64,000 nt of DNA from Methylibium petroleiphilum PM1. Its GTDB lineage: Bacteria; Pseudomonadota; Gammaproteobacteria; Burkholderiales; Burkholderiaceae_C. A model generated the notes under the pieces. The model had not been told where the DNA came from, made no database searches, and was given only the letters and a program-made list of their open reading frames with translations. Positions 7,220 to 16,089 of this stretch are shown piece by piece (the first letter of the stretch is position 1; every line of letters starts with the position of its first letter). The position numbers and the translations under genes are program-made. The stretch lies in the NCBI RefSeq assembly GCF_000015725.1, contig NC_008826.1, positions 310,001-374,000 on the forward strand. Direction: 5' to 3'.

Positions 7220-8428
7220 ATGCTGCCCAAGTCGATCAAGGACTTCTGGGTCACCGCAGGGCCCAAGAAGCGAAACATGGTGCTGATGGCTGGAGCCGCC
7301 TTCGCGATGATCGTCGTCGCCACGGTGATGGACTCCGGTTCGTCGAAGGGTGGGCCGGCGCGCAAGTCGCCCGTCGACACCAGCCGCACGCAGCTGATGC
7401 TTCCGAAGGCGCCGGACAACTCCGTCGAAGCGCTTGCGGCGGACAGCCGCGCGCAATCCGAGCAGCTCACGCGTCTGCAGGAGCAGCTGAAGAAGGAGAC
7501 GGCCGACAAGGAACTGCTGCTCAAGCGGCTGGACGAGGGTGATCGCGGCCGCAAGCCGGACGCAGTCACCACCGACCTGTTGAACGAGGTCGTTGCCCTC
7601 AAGACCAAGATCCAGGAAATCGAGACGCGTGGCGCTCCTGTTGCCCAGGCTGCCGCTTCGTCGCCTTCGCTGGGCGACCCGCTTCCTGGCGCCAGCGTAC
7701 CGATGGCGGAGCCGCCGGCTCCGGCCGAGCCGGTCAACCGGTTGCGCGTCAGCGGCGAGGCCAAGAAGATCGATCGCAAGGCCGCAGTCTCCGAAGACAA
7801 GCCGGTTGCCTACATCCCGGCCGGCTCGTTCCTGGAGGCCTCTCTCCTGAACGGTATGGATGCGCCGGTTTCGTCGGTCGCGCAGAAGAACCCGGTGCCC
7901 GCGGTGATGCGAGTCAAGACCGAGGCGGTCCTGCCGAACCACTTTTCCCAGGACGTCAAGGAGTGCTTCGTCCTCGTGAGCGGCTTCGGCGTGCTCAGCA
8001 GCGAACGCGTCCAACTGCGCACGGAGACGATCTCGTGCGTCAAGGAAGACGGCAAGGCCATCGAAGCCAAGATCGACGGCTACGTCGTCGGCGAAGACGG
8101 CAGTGTCGGACCTCGTGGCCGCCTCGTGAGCAAGCAGGGCCAGCTGATCGCTCGCTCGCTGGCCGCTGGCGTGCTCGCGGGCTTCGGCGAGGCGCTGACT
8201 CCTCAGGCCGTTCCGCAGCTGAGCCTGTCGCCCAGCGGCACCACCCCGACCACTCGCCTCGACGCCCAGACCTTCGCGGCGACCGGCGTGGCGCGCGGCT
8301 TCTCCGATGCATCGAAGGCGGTCTCCGGCTTCTTCCTCGAGATGGCGCGCGAAGCAACCCCTGTCGTCGAGATCAACGCCGGTCGCAAGCTGACGATCGT
8401 CGTCATCAAGGGCTTCGAACTCAAGTAA
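7220..8428 (+). CDS. traB: TraB-like channel scaffold (VirB10-like)
   Basis: 402 residues. An N-terminal membrane segment (residues 19-36, NMVLMAGAAFAMIVVATVM), a long coiled-coil region (EQLTRLQEQLKKETADKELLLKRL, up to about residue 140), a Pro/Ala linker, then a C-terminal TrbI/VirB10 domain starting VAYIPAGSFLEASLLNGMDAPV. This protein spans both membranes and senses ATP use. Directly follows traK. Confidence 0.88.
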   Translation: MLPKSIKDFWVTAGPKKRNMVLMAGAAFAMIVVATVMDSGSSKGGPARKSPVDTSRTQLMLPKAPDNSVEALAADSRAQSEQLTRLQEQLKKETADKELLLKRLDEGDRGRKPDAVTTDLLNEVVALKTKIQEIETRGAPVAQAAASSPSLGDPLPGASVPMAEPPAPAEPVNRLRVSGEAKKIDRKAAVSEDKPVAYIPAGSFLEASLLNGMDAPVSSVAQKNPVPAVMRVKTEAVLPNHFSQDVKECFVLVSGFGVLSSERVQLRTETISCVKEDGKAIEAKIDGYVVGEDGSVGPRGRLVSKQGQLIARSLAAGVLAGFGEALTPQAVPQLSLSPSGTTPTTRLDAQTFAATGVARGFSDASKAVSGFFLEMAREATPVVEINAGRKLTIVVIKGFELK

Positions 8429-8441
8429 TCACAGGAACATC

Positions 8442-8927
8442 ATGAACCGTCGAAACTTCCTCTCTCTCGGCGCGCTGGTCCCTGCGACCGCGCTCCTGGT
8501 CGGCTGCGATCCCGAGACGCTGCAAGACTACGCGCAGCTCGCCGTCGATCGGCTGCTCCCGCAGCTGAAGGCCAACTTCGATGCGACCAAGCCGCTGGTC
8601 GTCGCCCCGCTCGTCAACGTCGACGACCTCGAGGCCTCGTCCACCTTCGGCCGCACGTTCGCCGAGATGGTCAGCTCGCGCCTGGCGCAGGCCGGCGTGC
8701 GCATCGCTGACGTTCGCATCCGCAACCCGCTGGTCTACCGCCCGAACGGCGAGCTCGTGCTGTCCCGTGAAGCTGCTGCAGCTGGCCGTACCTACGACGC
8801 ACAAGGGGTTCTTGTCGGCACCTACTCGGTCATGCGCCCCCGTGTGTACGCCAACCTCAAGGCCATCCGTATCGCCGACAACCTGGTGCTCGCCGCCACC
8901 GACGCGGAGCTGCGCTATGAAGGGTAA
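8442..8927 (+). CDS. FlgO-like lipoprotein in the tra operon
   Basis: 161 residues. MNRRNFLSLGALVPATALLVGC has twin Arg and a lipobox with Cys22, so a lipoprotein that could use the Tat route. The body (DDLEASSTFGRTFAEMVSSRL and YDAQGVLVGTYSVMRPRVYANLKAI) resembles the FlgO domain of flagellar outer-membrane accessory proteins. It sits between traB and traV where F has traP, and is not an F gene. A role in outer-membrane assembly of the channel is inferred. Confidence 0.65.
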   Translation: MNRRNFLSLGALVPATALLVGCDPETLQDYAQLAVDRLLPQLKANFDATKPLVVAPLVNVDDLEASSTFGRTFAEMVSSRLAQAGVRIADVRIRNPLVYRPNGELVLSREAAAAGRTYDAQGVLVGTYSVMRPRVYANLKAIRIADNLVLAATDAELRYEG

Positions 8928-8931
8928 TCCG

Positions 8932-9609
8932 ATGCGTCTCCTGCTCGCGATGGGCGTCACGTTGCTGGCCAGCGGTTGCGGCACCATCCTCAACACGGCC
9001 GGTTCGGACGAGTACGGCTGCACTCCGGGCGAGGCGAAAGTCACCTGCCGAACGCCGACCGCGATCTACCGCTCGACCAACGGTTCGCCGCCTGTTGCTG
9101 AGACCGATTCGCCGGTTGCCTGGAGCAAACTGATCCGCGGCACGAGTGGCGCTCTGGTCGAAGAGCAGCCCGACGCCGCTGCCCCGATCCCGGGCGTTGC
9201 GCGTTCAGACGCCTCCGGCGGTGAGCGCCGCACTCCCAACGAGCGCAGCGTTCCCGGCCTGAACGCCCAGACGCTGGGCCTGGTGGGCGCCACCATCGGC
9301 GGCCGCCCGGTGCGCGAGCCTGCGCAGGTCATGCGCATCTGGATCGCGCCGTGGATCGACAAAAACGACGACCTGCACTACCCGAGCTACCTCTTCACCG
9401 AGGTGCAGGCGCGTCGATGGACATTCGGCAAGCAGGCGTTCGCCGGTCGCGGCGTCGTCGTGCCCCACAAGGATTTCGCGTCGACCGACCCGCAACGGTC
9501 GACTGCGAGCGCTGCGGAGCAAGCCCCTCGGGGTTTCGCCAAACCAGCGACCCCCACGGCCGAACCGGCCGAGGGCTCCTCTTCCGCGGATTTCTCTCTC
9601 CCTAACTGA
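8932..9609 (+). CDS. traV: TraV-like outer-membrane lipoprotein
   Basis: 225 residues. MRLLLAMGVTLLASGC has a lipobox with Cys16, and YGCTPGEAKVTCRTP gives the two extra cysteines typical of TraV. The middle is Pro/Ala-rich and the C-terminus holds RIWIAPWIDKNDDLHYPSYL. TraV is the VirB7-like part of the TraV-K-B core. I chose the ATG at 8932 because GAAGGG sits seven bases upstream; an ATG at 8917 in the same frame is possible. Confidence 0.82.
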   Translation: MRLLLAMGVTLLASGCGTILNTAGSDEYGCTPGEAKVTCRTPTAIYRSTNGSPPVAETDSPVAWSKLIRGTSGALVEEQPDAAAPIPGVARSDASGGERRTPNERSVPGLNAQTLGLVGATIGGRPVREPAQVMRIWIAPWIDKNDDLHYPSYLFTEVQARRWTFGKQAFAGRGVVVPHKDFASTDPQRSTASAAEQAPRGFAKPATPTAEPAEGSSSADFSLPN

Positions 9610-9625
9610 TCAGAAAGGTTTCACC

Positions 9626-9937
9626 ATGAAGTTCAATCTCTCCACCCTGTCCAAGCGTCGCCTCGCGGTTGCCGCTGCCGCCCTGGCCCTCGCCGGTGTC
9701 GCTGTCGCCGGCACCGCGACGACCGGTACCAACGACTTCAACTCCGTGACGACGCGCCTGACCGCCTGGCTCGAAGGCTCGCTGGGCAAGACGTTCGCCC
9801 TCGGGTCGCTCGGCGTCGGCCTGGCCATCGGCGTCGTGAAGCAGTCGGTCATGTCGGTGGTCACCGGTGTGGCTGTCGCGCTGGCGGGCTCGATCGGCCC
9901 GGCCGTGCTCGGCGGCATCTTCACGGCGACGATGTAA
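9626..9937 (+). CDS. traA: TraA-like conjugative pilin precursor
   Basis: 103 residues. Basic N-terminus, hydrophobic signal and likely cleavage after AGVAVA, leaving about 75 residues with two hydrophobic segments (FALGSLGVGLAIGVVKQ and SVVTGVAVALAGSIGPAVLGGIF), the arrangement of F-type pilin. It lies late in the cluster, after traV, while in F it is first. A terminator-like hairpin follows at 9992, which may keep pilin mRNA more abundant than traC mRNA. Confidence 0.8.
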   Translation: MKFNLSTLSKRRLAVAAAALALAGVAVAGTATTGTNDFNSVTTRLTAWLEGSLGKTFALGSLGVGLAIGVVKQSVMSVVTGVAVALAGSIGPAVLGGIFTATM

Positions 9938-9991
9938 GCATCCCGTGACTGTCTGCATGACGGTCATCGAGGACTTCAAGTCGGAAAGGGC

Positions 9992-10030
9992 AACCTGCCG
10001 CTCGTGGCATCACCGGCGGCAGGTTCTTTC
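9992..10030 (+). terminator. terminator or attenuator between traA and traC
   Basis: AACCTGCCGC pairs with GGCGGCAGGTT and is followed by CTTTCC. The U tract is weak, so partial read-through into traC is likely. Confidence 0.6.
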
Positions 10031-10101
10031 CGCGTAGACACCCATGGTTGTCCGCAGATTCCAAGGGGCCTCAGGCTCCTAGTCGCAAGGAAAAGATCAA
10101 G

Positions 10102-12531
10102 ATGTTTGGATTCCTGAGGCAAGAGCGGGACAACGTCCCATTCGCCAATCTCACTGTGATGGCGCATGACCCAGCCACGCGGTTGTTTCACATGACCGAC
10201 GGCGAGGTCAGCTATCTCGGCGCCTGCTTCGTTGGTGACCCGCTGACCGGCGCAGACCAGTCGACCGTGGACAAGTTCAGCTCCGCCTTCGGAATGCCTT
10301 TCCCGGCCGGTACCTTCGTACAGATCGGCCTGCTGTCGACGCCCGACGTCGACGAGTATCTCGACGCCTACGTCGGCGCGAAGGCGCAAGACGGCGTCCT
10401 CGGCGCTCTCGCTGCTCGCCACCGCGACCTCATCTCCTCGGGGCGCGAGAAGCCGCTGGTATCGCGCTCGGGCATCTACCTGCACCGGCAGCGCCTGGTG
10501 ATCACGATCAAGACGCCGCTCCACAACAATCGACCGACCGAGGCCGACATCTCTTCGGCCAAGGAGTATGCCGACCGCCTGCAGGAAGCGCTCAAGGCCT
10601 CCGGCCTGCACATGGAGGCCCTGGACGCGCCGCGCTACGTCGCGCTCATGCGCCTGATGACGCACCCTCACGACCCCATCGACGACCGCTACGACGCGCA
10701 CAAGCCGATCCGCGAGCAGATCTTCTTCCCCGGCGATTCGGTCAGCTACGACGACAAGTCGACGATCAGCTTCCACGACGGCAAGCACTTCGCCAAGCTG
10801 CTGAGCGTGAAGCACTTCCCGAAGCGCGCAACGCTCGGGCTCATGAACTTCATCGTCGGAGAGCCGCAGGGGCTGTCGAACCAGATCACGGAGCCCTACT
10901 GGATCACGCTGACGCTGCACTACCCCGACCAGGTCAAGAAGGCCGACTGGGTGCGCGGCCGCTCGGCCATGATCAATCACCAGGTCTTCGGCCCGACGGC
11001 ACACATGATCCCGGTGCTCGGCTACAAGAAGGCAGGCATCGACACCCTGGTGCACGAGATGGAGGGACGTGGCGCGGTCCTCTGCGACGTCAACTTCTCG
11101 ATCTTCCTGATCTCACGAGACAGGAGCCGTCTCAACAAGTCGATCGCCGGCCTGCAGGCCTACTACTCGTCGCTCGCCTTCGAGTTCCGCGAGGACAGCC
11201 GCATCCTCGAGACGATGTGGGACAACCTGCTGCCGCTGAACGTCAGTGCGCCGGCGATCGAGAAGACCTTCCGTTTCCACACCATGGCCGTGTCGCAGGC
11301 CGTCTGCTTCCTGCCGATCATCGGCGAGTGGCGCGGCAGCGGCGTGGGCCGCTCGGTTCTGATGGTTACGCGACGCGGACAGCCGGCCCTGTTCGACCTC
11401 TACGATTCGTCGACCAACTACAACGGGGTCGTGTTCGCCGAGTCCGGCGCCGGCAAGTCGTTCTTCACACAGAAGCTGGTCTCGGACTACCTGGCGGAGG
11501 GCGCCAAGGTGTGGGCGATCGACGTCGGCCACAGCTACAAGAAGCTGTGCCGCTCGGTGGGTGGCGAGTTCGTCGAATTCCACGCCGAGAGCAGGATCTG
11601 CCTCAACCCGTTCACGAACATCGACGGCAACCTGGACGAGGAGATGGACATCCTCAAGGCGACCATCGCCAAGATGGCAGCGCCCGAGGAGTCGCTGTCC
11701 GACTACCAGATGGCCATCCTCGAGCAGGCGATCACCAGCGTCTACACGAAGTTCGGCAACAAGGCCAACGTCATCGCGATCGTCGAGTTCCTGATGGCGC
11801 AAACGGACAGCGAGGCGCACCGCCTGGCGAAGCAGCTCTATCCGTTCGCAGGCGGCGCCTACACGCGCTGGTTCGATGGCGACAACAATCTCGACCTCGA
11901 CAACGCGTTCGTCGTGCTGGAGCTCCAGGACCTCAAGGGCCGCAAGGCGCTCCAGCAAGTGGTGCTGCTGCAGCTCATCTCGCGCATCAACCACGAGATC
12001 TACCGCACGCACGGCCGCAAGAAGATCCTGATCATCGACGAGGCCTGGGAACTGCTGGACGACCCGCTTATGGCCAAGGCTATGGAAGCGGCCTATCGCA
12101 AGGCACGGAAGCACGACGGCGCTGTTCTGGTCGTGACCCAGTCGCTGGCCGACCTGTACAACTCACCCAACTCGCGCGCGATCGTGGCGAACTCGGCCTG
12201 GCAGTTCATCCTGAAGCAGAACGGCGAGGCCGTCGACGCGGCGATCGATGGTGGCCAGTTCAAGATCGAGCCGTACGGCGCGTACATGCTGAAGACCGTG
12301 CACACCGTGAGGGGTGCCTACTCGGAGGTCATGGTCAAGCGCGGCGACAACAGCTGGGGGATCCTGCGCCTCGTGGTCGACCGGTTCACCCAGGTCATGT
12401 TCTCGACCAGCGGCGCCGAGCGTGATCAGATCCTCGGCGCAATCGATCGCGGGGAGGATGTCGTCGAGGCCGTGGATGCGTACATCGCCAGCGAGAACGA
12501 TCGGGCCGGCAGAGAGCTGGAGGCCGCCTAA
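10102..12531 (+). CDS. traC: TraC-like conjugation ATPase (VirB4 family)
   Basis: 809 residues. VirB4-family ATPase that powers pilus assembly. Walker A SGAGKSFF is near residue 449 and Walker B ILIIDEAWELLDD near residue 643, followed by the VirB4 signature VLVVTQSLADLYNS. The N-terminal TraC domain includes LFHMTDGEVSYLGACFVGDPLTG. The ATG at 10102 has AAGGAA 11 bases upstream. It ends at a strong terminator. Confidence 0.92.
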   Translation: MFGFLRQERDNVPFANLTVMAHDPATRLFHMTDGEVSYLGACFVGDPLTGADQSTVDKFSSAFGMPFPAGTFVQIGLLSTPDVDEYLDAYVGAKAQDGVLGALAARHRDLISSGREKPLVSRSGIYLHRQRLVITIKTPLHNNRPTEADISSAKEYADRLQEALKASGLHMEALDAPRYVALMRLMTHPHDPIDDRYDAHKPIREQIFFPGDSVSYDDKSTISFHDGKHFAKLLSVKHFPKRATLGLMNFIVGEPQGLSNQITEPYWITLTLHYPDQVKKADWVRGRSAMINHQVFGPTAHMIPVLGYKKAGIDTLVHEMEGRGAVLCDVNFSIFLISRDRSRLNKSIAGLQAYYSSLAFEFREDSRILETMWDNLLPLNVSAPAIEKTFRFHTMAVSQAVCFLPIIGEWRGSGVGRSVLMVTRRGQPALFDLYDSSTNYNGVVFAESGAGKSFFTQKLVSDYLAEGAKVWAIDVGHSYKKLCRSVGGEFVEFHAESRICLNPFTNIDGNLDEEMDILKATIAKMAAPEESLSDYQMAILEQAITSVYTKFGNKANVIAIVEFLMAQTDSEAHRLAKQLYPFAGGAYTRWFDGDNNLDLDNAFVVLELQDLKGRKALQQVVLLQLISRINHEIYRTHGRKKILIIDEAWELLDDPLMAKAMEAAYRKARKHDGAVLVVTQSLADLYNSPNSRAIVANSAWQFILKQNGEAVDAAIDGGQFKIEPYGAYMLKTVHTVRGAYSEVMVKRGDNSWGILRLVVDRFTQVMFSTSGAERDQILGAIDRGEDVVEAVDAYIASENDRAGRELEAA

Positions 12532-12555
12532 GCCTATCGCCTCTCCACCTCAGCC

Positions 12556-12587
12556 GAACGGGCCGCCTTGCGCGGCCCGTTTTGCTT
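12556..12587 (+). terminator. rho-independent terminator after traC
   Basis: AACGGGCCGC/GCGCGGCCCGTT hairpin followed by TTGCTTG. The next gene has its own promoter. Confidence 0.8.
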
Positions 12588-12615
12588 GAGTTGCGCATTC
12601 TTGTATCGCCAGAGA

Positions 12616-12646
12616 TTCACACGGCGTATGTGGTCGTGTTATGATT
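12616..12646 (+). promoter_or_regulatory. promoter of the trbI-traG unit
   Basis: TTCACA (12616-12621) and TATGAT (12640-12645), spacer 18. The -10 is embedded in TCGTGTTATGATT, a partial copy of the shared GTGTTATG motif. It lies directly after the traC terminator. Confidence 0.6.
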
Positions 12647-12684
12647 CCGCGAGATACACCCATCATCGCTCGAACAGGTCACCC

Positions 12685-13083
12685 ATGAACGCCCCCGATC
12701 CAGCCCAGAACGCACCCGCCGCCGAGCCGCGCTCCGGCGTTTCGCTCATCAACGTCATGATCGTCGCGATCGCCTGCTCGGCGATCAGCGGCTACGCCTC
12801 CTGGCGCCTTGCCACGTCGTCGCGCGCTTCGTCGCCCGTGGTGATCGTCGACACGGAGAAGATCGCGAAAGCTCAGATCGACCAGACGTTGAGCAAGCCT
12901 GGAATCACGCAGGAACAGGCCGCGGCGGCAGGCCAGCAGTTCATTCGTGCGCTCAACGCAGAGCTGATCCGCTACTCCGATGCTGGCGTGGTGGTCCTGA
13001 ACGCCTCCGTCGCGCTGAACCGGCCGGCCGGCGTCGATGCCACGCGCGAGATCGCTGCTGCGCTTGGGGTGGACCTCAAGTGA
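12685..13083 (+). CDS. trbI: TrbI-like conjugal transfer protein
   Basis: 132 residues, one membrane segment at about residues 20-40 (INVMIVAIACSAISGYASW), then a periplasmic part with VVIVDTEKIAKAQIDQTL and DAGVVVLNASVALNRPAGVDAT, typical of F-type TrbI. Its stop overlaps the next start (GTGA). F TrbI affects pilus outgrowth and retraction. Confidence 0.78.
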   Translation: MNAPDPAQNAPAAEPRSGVSLINVMIVAIACSAISGYASWRLATSSRASSPVVIVDTEKIAKAQIDQTLSKPGITQEQAAAAGQQFIRALNAELIRYSDAGVVVLNASVALNRPAGVDATREIAAALGVDLK

Positions 13084-13640
13084 ACGCCGTCGCAACTTTC
13101 CATCGCACCCGGGACTGGTTCGCCGCGATCGCGGAAGACCGGGCCCGCATGCGGTTCCTTCGTCTGTCCCTCATCTGGACGGCGGTCGCTTGGCTAGTCG
13201 TGACGGTGGCGGCGAACACCATCTCGCACACCTACAAGATCGGCCTGGATCTCGAGGAGGTCCGCTGCATGCCGTGGCGCGTCTACGTGCTCCATTTCGA
13301 GCGCCCCCAAATCGCGCGTGGCGGCTTTGTGGCGTACCGCGACTTCGAGGGCGTCATGGGTCCCAACTACGCCGGCAAGATGATCGGCAAGATGGTCGCC
13401 GGTGTGCCTGGCGATCACGTCGTCGTGAAGGACGACTTCGCTTGGGTCAACGGCGCGCCCGTGGGCAAGCTGATCCACAACGCCAAGCTGGGTCGCGCGC
13501 CCGGGGCCTTCGATCGCGACGAGATCGTTCCGGAAGGGAAAATCTTTGTTGTCGGCACCGAACCCCGCAGCTTCGATAGCCGCTACTGGGGCTTCCTGGA
13601 TCAGCGCTCCGTCATCGGCAGCCTGAGCCCGTTGTTCTGA
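13080..13640 (+). CDS. TraF/TrhF-type S26 signal peptidase-like protein
   Basis: 186 residues, one N-terminal membrane segment (about residues 29-46). The S26 boxes are readable: GKMVAGVPGDHVVV with the general-base Lys about residue 104, then WVNGAPVG, and the last box PRSFDSRYWGF. At the nucleophile position the protein has RCMPWRVYVL, with Cys63 where S26 enzymes have Ser. This protein probably matures the conjugative pilin or another tra protein. Start is GTG at 13080, overlapping trbI. The Ser-to-Cys change is seen directly; whether it is active is unknown. Confidence 0.75.
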   Translation: MNAVATFHRTRDWFAAIAEDRARMRFLRLSLIWTAVAWLVVTVAANTISHTYKIGLDLEEVRCMPWRVYVLHFERPQIARGGFVAYRDFEGVMGPNYAGKMIGKMVAGVPGDHVVVKDDFAWVNGAPVGKLIHNAKLGRAPGAFDRDEIVPEGKIFVVGTEPRSFDSRYWGFLDQRSVIGSLSPLF

Positions 13641-13650
13641 GGTTGCTGGC

Positions 13651-14604
13651 ATGACTCGCTTCACGCTTCGTTTCGTCTGGGCAGCGCTGACTCTTGTCGT
13701 CGCCGCGCCCGCGCTGCGTGCCCAGGATGCCGCCGGCGGCGATGACGCGCCCGGCCGCTTCATCGAGCGCAAGGCGGAGGGGTGGTTTTGGTACAAGGAC
13801 CCGAAGGACGCCCCGAAACCTCCGGCGCCAAAGGCCTCCGCTCCGGCGGCTGCCAGGAGCGCGCAGCCGGCGGACGCCAGCCAGGAGCCGTTCTCGGCCA
13901 AGTGGCTGCAGCAAAACATGCCGAAGCTGCTCGAGGCTGCCATCGACAACCCCACCAAGGAAAACGTCGAGGCCTACCTATACGCGCAGCGCGTTGCGAT
14001 GGACAAGTCGCAGACCTACGCCGAGAAGGCGCGCAGCGTGGTGGCCAGCGACCCATTCCTCGACGAGAACAACCGCGTCCCGCTGTCGACCTACGCGAAG
14101 CCCTCCTTCCTGAAAGGTGTGGAGTCCGCGAAGACCGATGCGCTCAAGCACCTGACGACCGTTGGAGGTCTCTGGGTGTTCTTCGACTCGAAGTGCGAGT
14201 TCTGCCGGCCGCAGATCTTCTCGGTGCAGGAGCTCGCGCGCAAGCACGGCTTCTACACCAAGTTCATCTCCCTGGACGGCGTCGGCGTGCCGGAGCTGAA
14301 GACCTTCGAGAAGGACAACGGCCACGCCAAGCTGCTCAACCTGAAGCTGACACCCACCACCGTCCTGGTCGTTCCGCCGAACAACTACTACGTGGTCTCG
14401 CAGGGAATGATGTCCGAAAGCCAGCTCGCCGATCGCCTTGTGCTCGCGGCTGAGTCGCAGAACCTGCTCCCCAAAGACGTCGCCTCCAAGGTCCGCACGT
14501 ATGACCGCGGCGTCCTTTCAGCAGAGGACACGCAGCAGGGTGCCGGATCCAACCCCAAAGACTGGGTGCAGTACCTCAAGGACAAGCTGCAGGGCCGCTA
14601 CTGA
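13651..14604 (+). CDS. traF: TraF-like thioredoxin-fold pilus assembly protein
   Basis: 317 residues with a signal peptide ending ALRAQ. The N-terminal half contains GWFWYKDPKD and a helical region; the C-terminal half is a thioredoxin fold with WVFFDSKCEFCRPQIF. The CEFC pair (about residues 181-184) is retained, so a redox role is possible, unlike F TraF which lacks it. It helps fold the disulfide-rich TraH/TraN proteins. Followed by traH as in F. Confidence 0.87.
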   Translation: MTRFTLRFVWAALTLVVAAPALRAQDAAGGDDAPGRFIERKAEGWFWYKDPKDAPKPPAPKASAPAAARSAQPADASQEPFSAKWLQQNMPKLLEAAIDNPTKENVEAYLYAQRVAMDKSQTYAEKARSVVASDPFLDENNRVPLSTYAKPSFLKGVESAKTDALKHLTTVGGLWVFFDSKCEFCRPQIFSVQELARKHGFYTKFISLDGVGVPELKTFEKDNGHAKLLNLKLTPTTVLVVPPNNYYVVSQGMMSESQLADRLVLAAESQNLLPKDVASKVRTYDRGVLSAEDTQQGAGSNPKDWVQYLKDKLQGRY

Positions 14605-14627
14605 ACTACCGAACAAGGGACACCTGA

Positions 14628-16073
14628 ATGAAGATCAACCTCCGCATCCTTGCCGCCGCGACCGCCCTGGCGGCTTCGCTTTTTGCCAGCCCTGCGCATG
14701 CCGGCCTCCAAGACGCACTCGACGGCATGTTCATGTCGAACTCGACCGCGCCACAAGCCTTCTCCTCGCAGTCGCGAGGCGGCTTCGTCGGCGGCAGCGT
14801 CGCAATGCGCACCCCGGTGCGCAACATCAATCTGGTCGCGTTCGATCCGCCGCGCCTGGCGGCCGGCTGCGGCGGCATCGACATGTTCGGCGGCTCGTTC
14901 TCGTTCATCAACGCGGACCAGCTGGTGGCGCTGTTCCGGCAGATCGCAGCGAACTCGGTCGGCCTGGCCTTCAAGGCGGCGATCGACTACATCAACCCGG
15001 CGCTCGGCAAGCAGATGCAGGAGTTCCAGGCCAAGATGCAGGCGCTGAACGAGAACATGCGCAACACCTGCGCGATCGCCAACCAGGTGGTCAAGAGCTT
15101 CAGCGACCCGTCCGCGCGCAAGGACATGGTTGACGGCGCGACCGCGGCCGCGGAAGCGGCCAAGGGCGGCTTCGACGACCTGTGGAGCGGCATGACCAGC
15201 TTCTTCACGACCCCCAACAGCGCGACGCGCACGGCAGACGCTGGCGGCTATTGCGCGGAATGCGGCAACCCTGTCTGGAAGGCGCTCGTATCGAGCAATT
15301 CCGGTGTGCTGCTGGGTGACCCGACGACGTCGACCGACTCAAACGCGAATCGGACGAACGAGATCATCATGAGCCTGATGGGCACGGTGATCATGAGCAC
15401 CACCAAGGCCGACACGACAACGACTGGTGGAGTGACGCAGAAGGACACCGGCACCGTCAAGCCGTACTTGCTCACTTTGTTCGATCTTCGTGACGGATCC
15501 AGTTCCGGCAAGCCGTTCAAGATCTGGACCTGTTCGGACGGCTACGCGAAGCACCAGTGCACGCAGCTGACCGAGACGGCTGTGACGTTCGACGGCATGA
15601 AGGGCTACGTCAACAAGATGCTCTTCGGCTACGCGGACGGCCTGGCCAGCGGTGTTCCGACCGCAGGCTCCATCATCGGCAAGCTCGAGTCCTGCTCCAC
15701 GACCAGCTGCGGCTTCACACAAGCCCAGAAGGATTTCCTCAACTCGGTCCAGACGCCGACCTTGGCGCTGGTCCGCAAGGTGCAAGCGGTACCCGGTGCA
15801 TCCCAACACGTCGCGACGCGTCTGGTCGACCAGATCGCCAACGAGATCGCTGTGAAGTACGGCGAGGCTGCGGTGCGCGCGATCCGCATGAGCTTCACCG
15901 AGGGCAAGTTCCCCAAGCCTCCCGAGATCGTCGAAGCCGAGAAGCAGCGCCTGGCCGAGCTCTCCGAACTGCGCCAAGAGAACACCAAGCTGACTGAGCA
16001 GACGATGGCGGTACGCGCCTATGTGGCTGCGGTCGTCTCCGACAACCCGGCCGTATTCGCGCGCATCAAGTGA
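14628..16073 (+). CDS. traH: TraH-like conjugal pilus assembly protein
   Basis: 481 residues. Signal peptide ends SLFASPAHA. Conserved TraH features are GGSVAMRTPVRNINLVAFD, PPRLAAGCGGIDMFGGSFSF and KMQALNENMRNTCAIANQVV. The C-terminus is a coiled coil (ETLAELSELRQENTKL-like region at about residues 440-465). TraH is a periplasmic part of the pilus machine that interacts with TraF, TraU and TrbI. Confidence 0.9.
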   Translation: MKINLRILAAATALAASLFASPAHAGLQDALDGMFMSNSTAPQAFSSQSRGGFVGGSVAMRTPVRNINLVAFDPPRLAAGCGGIDMFGGSFSFINADQLVALFRQIAANSVGLAFKAAIDYINPALGKQMQEFQAKMQALNENMRNTCAIANQVVKSFSDPSARKDMVDGATAAAEAAKGGFDDLWSGMTSFFTTPNSATRTADAGGYCAECGNPVWKALVSSNSGVLLGDPTTSTDSNANRTNEIIMSLMGTVIMSTTKADTTTTGGVTQKDTGTVKPYLLTLFDLRDGSSSGKPFKIWTCSDGYAKHQCTQLTETAVTFDGMKGYVNKMLFGYADGLASGVPTAGSIIGKLESCSTTSCGFTQAQKDFLNSVQTPTLALVRKVQAVPGASQHVATRLVDQIANEIAVKYGEAAVRAIRMSFTEGKFPKPPEIVEAEKQRLAELSELRQENTKLTEQTMAVRAYVAAVVSDNPAVFARIK

Positions 16074-16089
16074 TCAGGGCAGCACTCGA

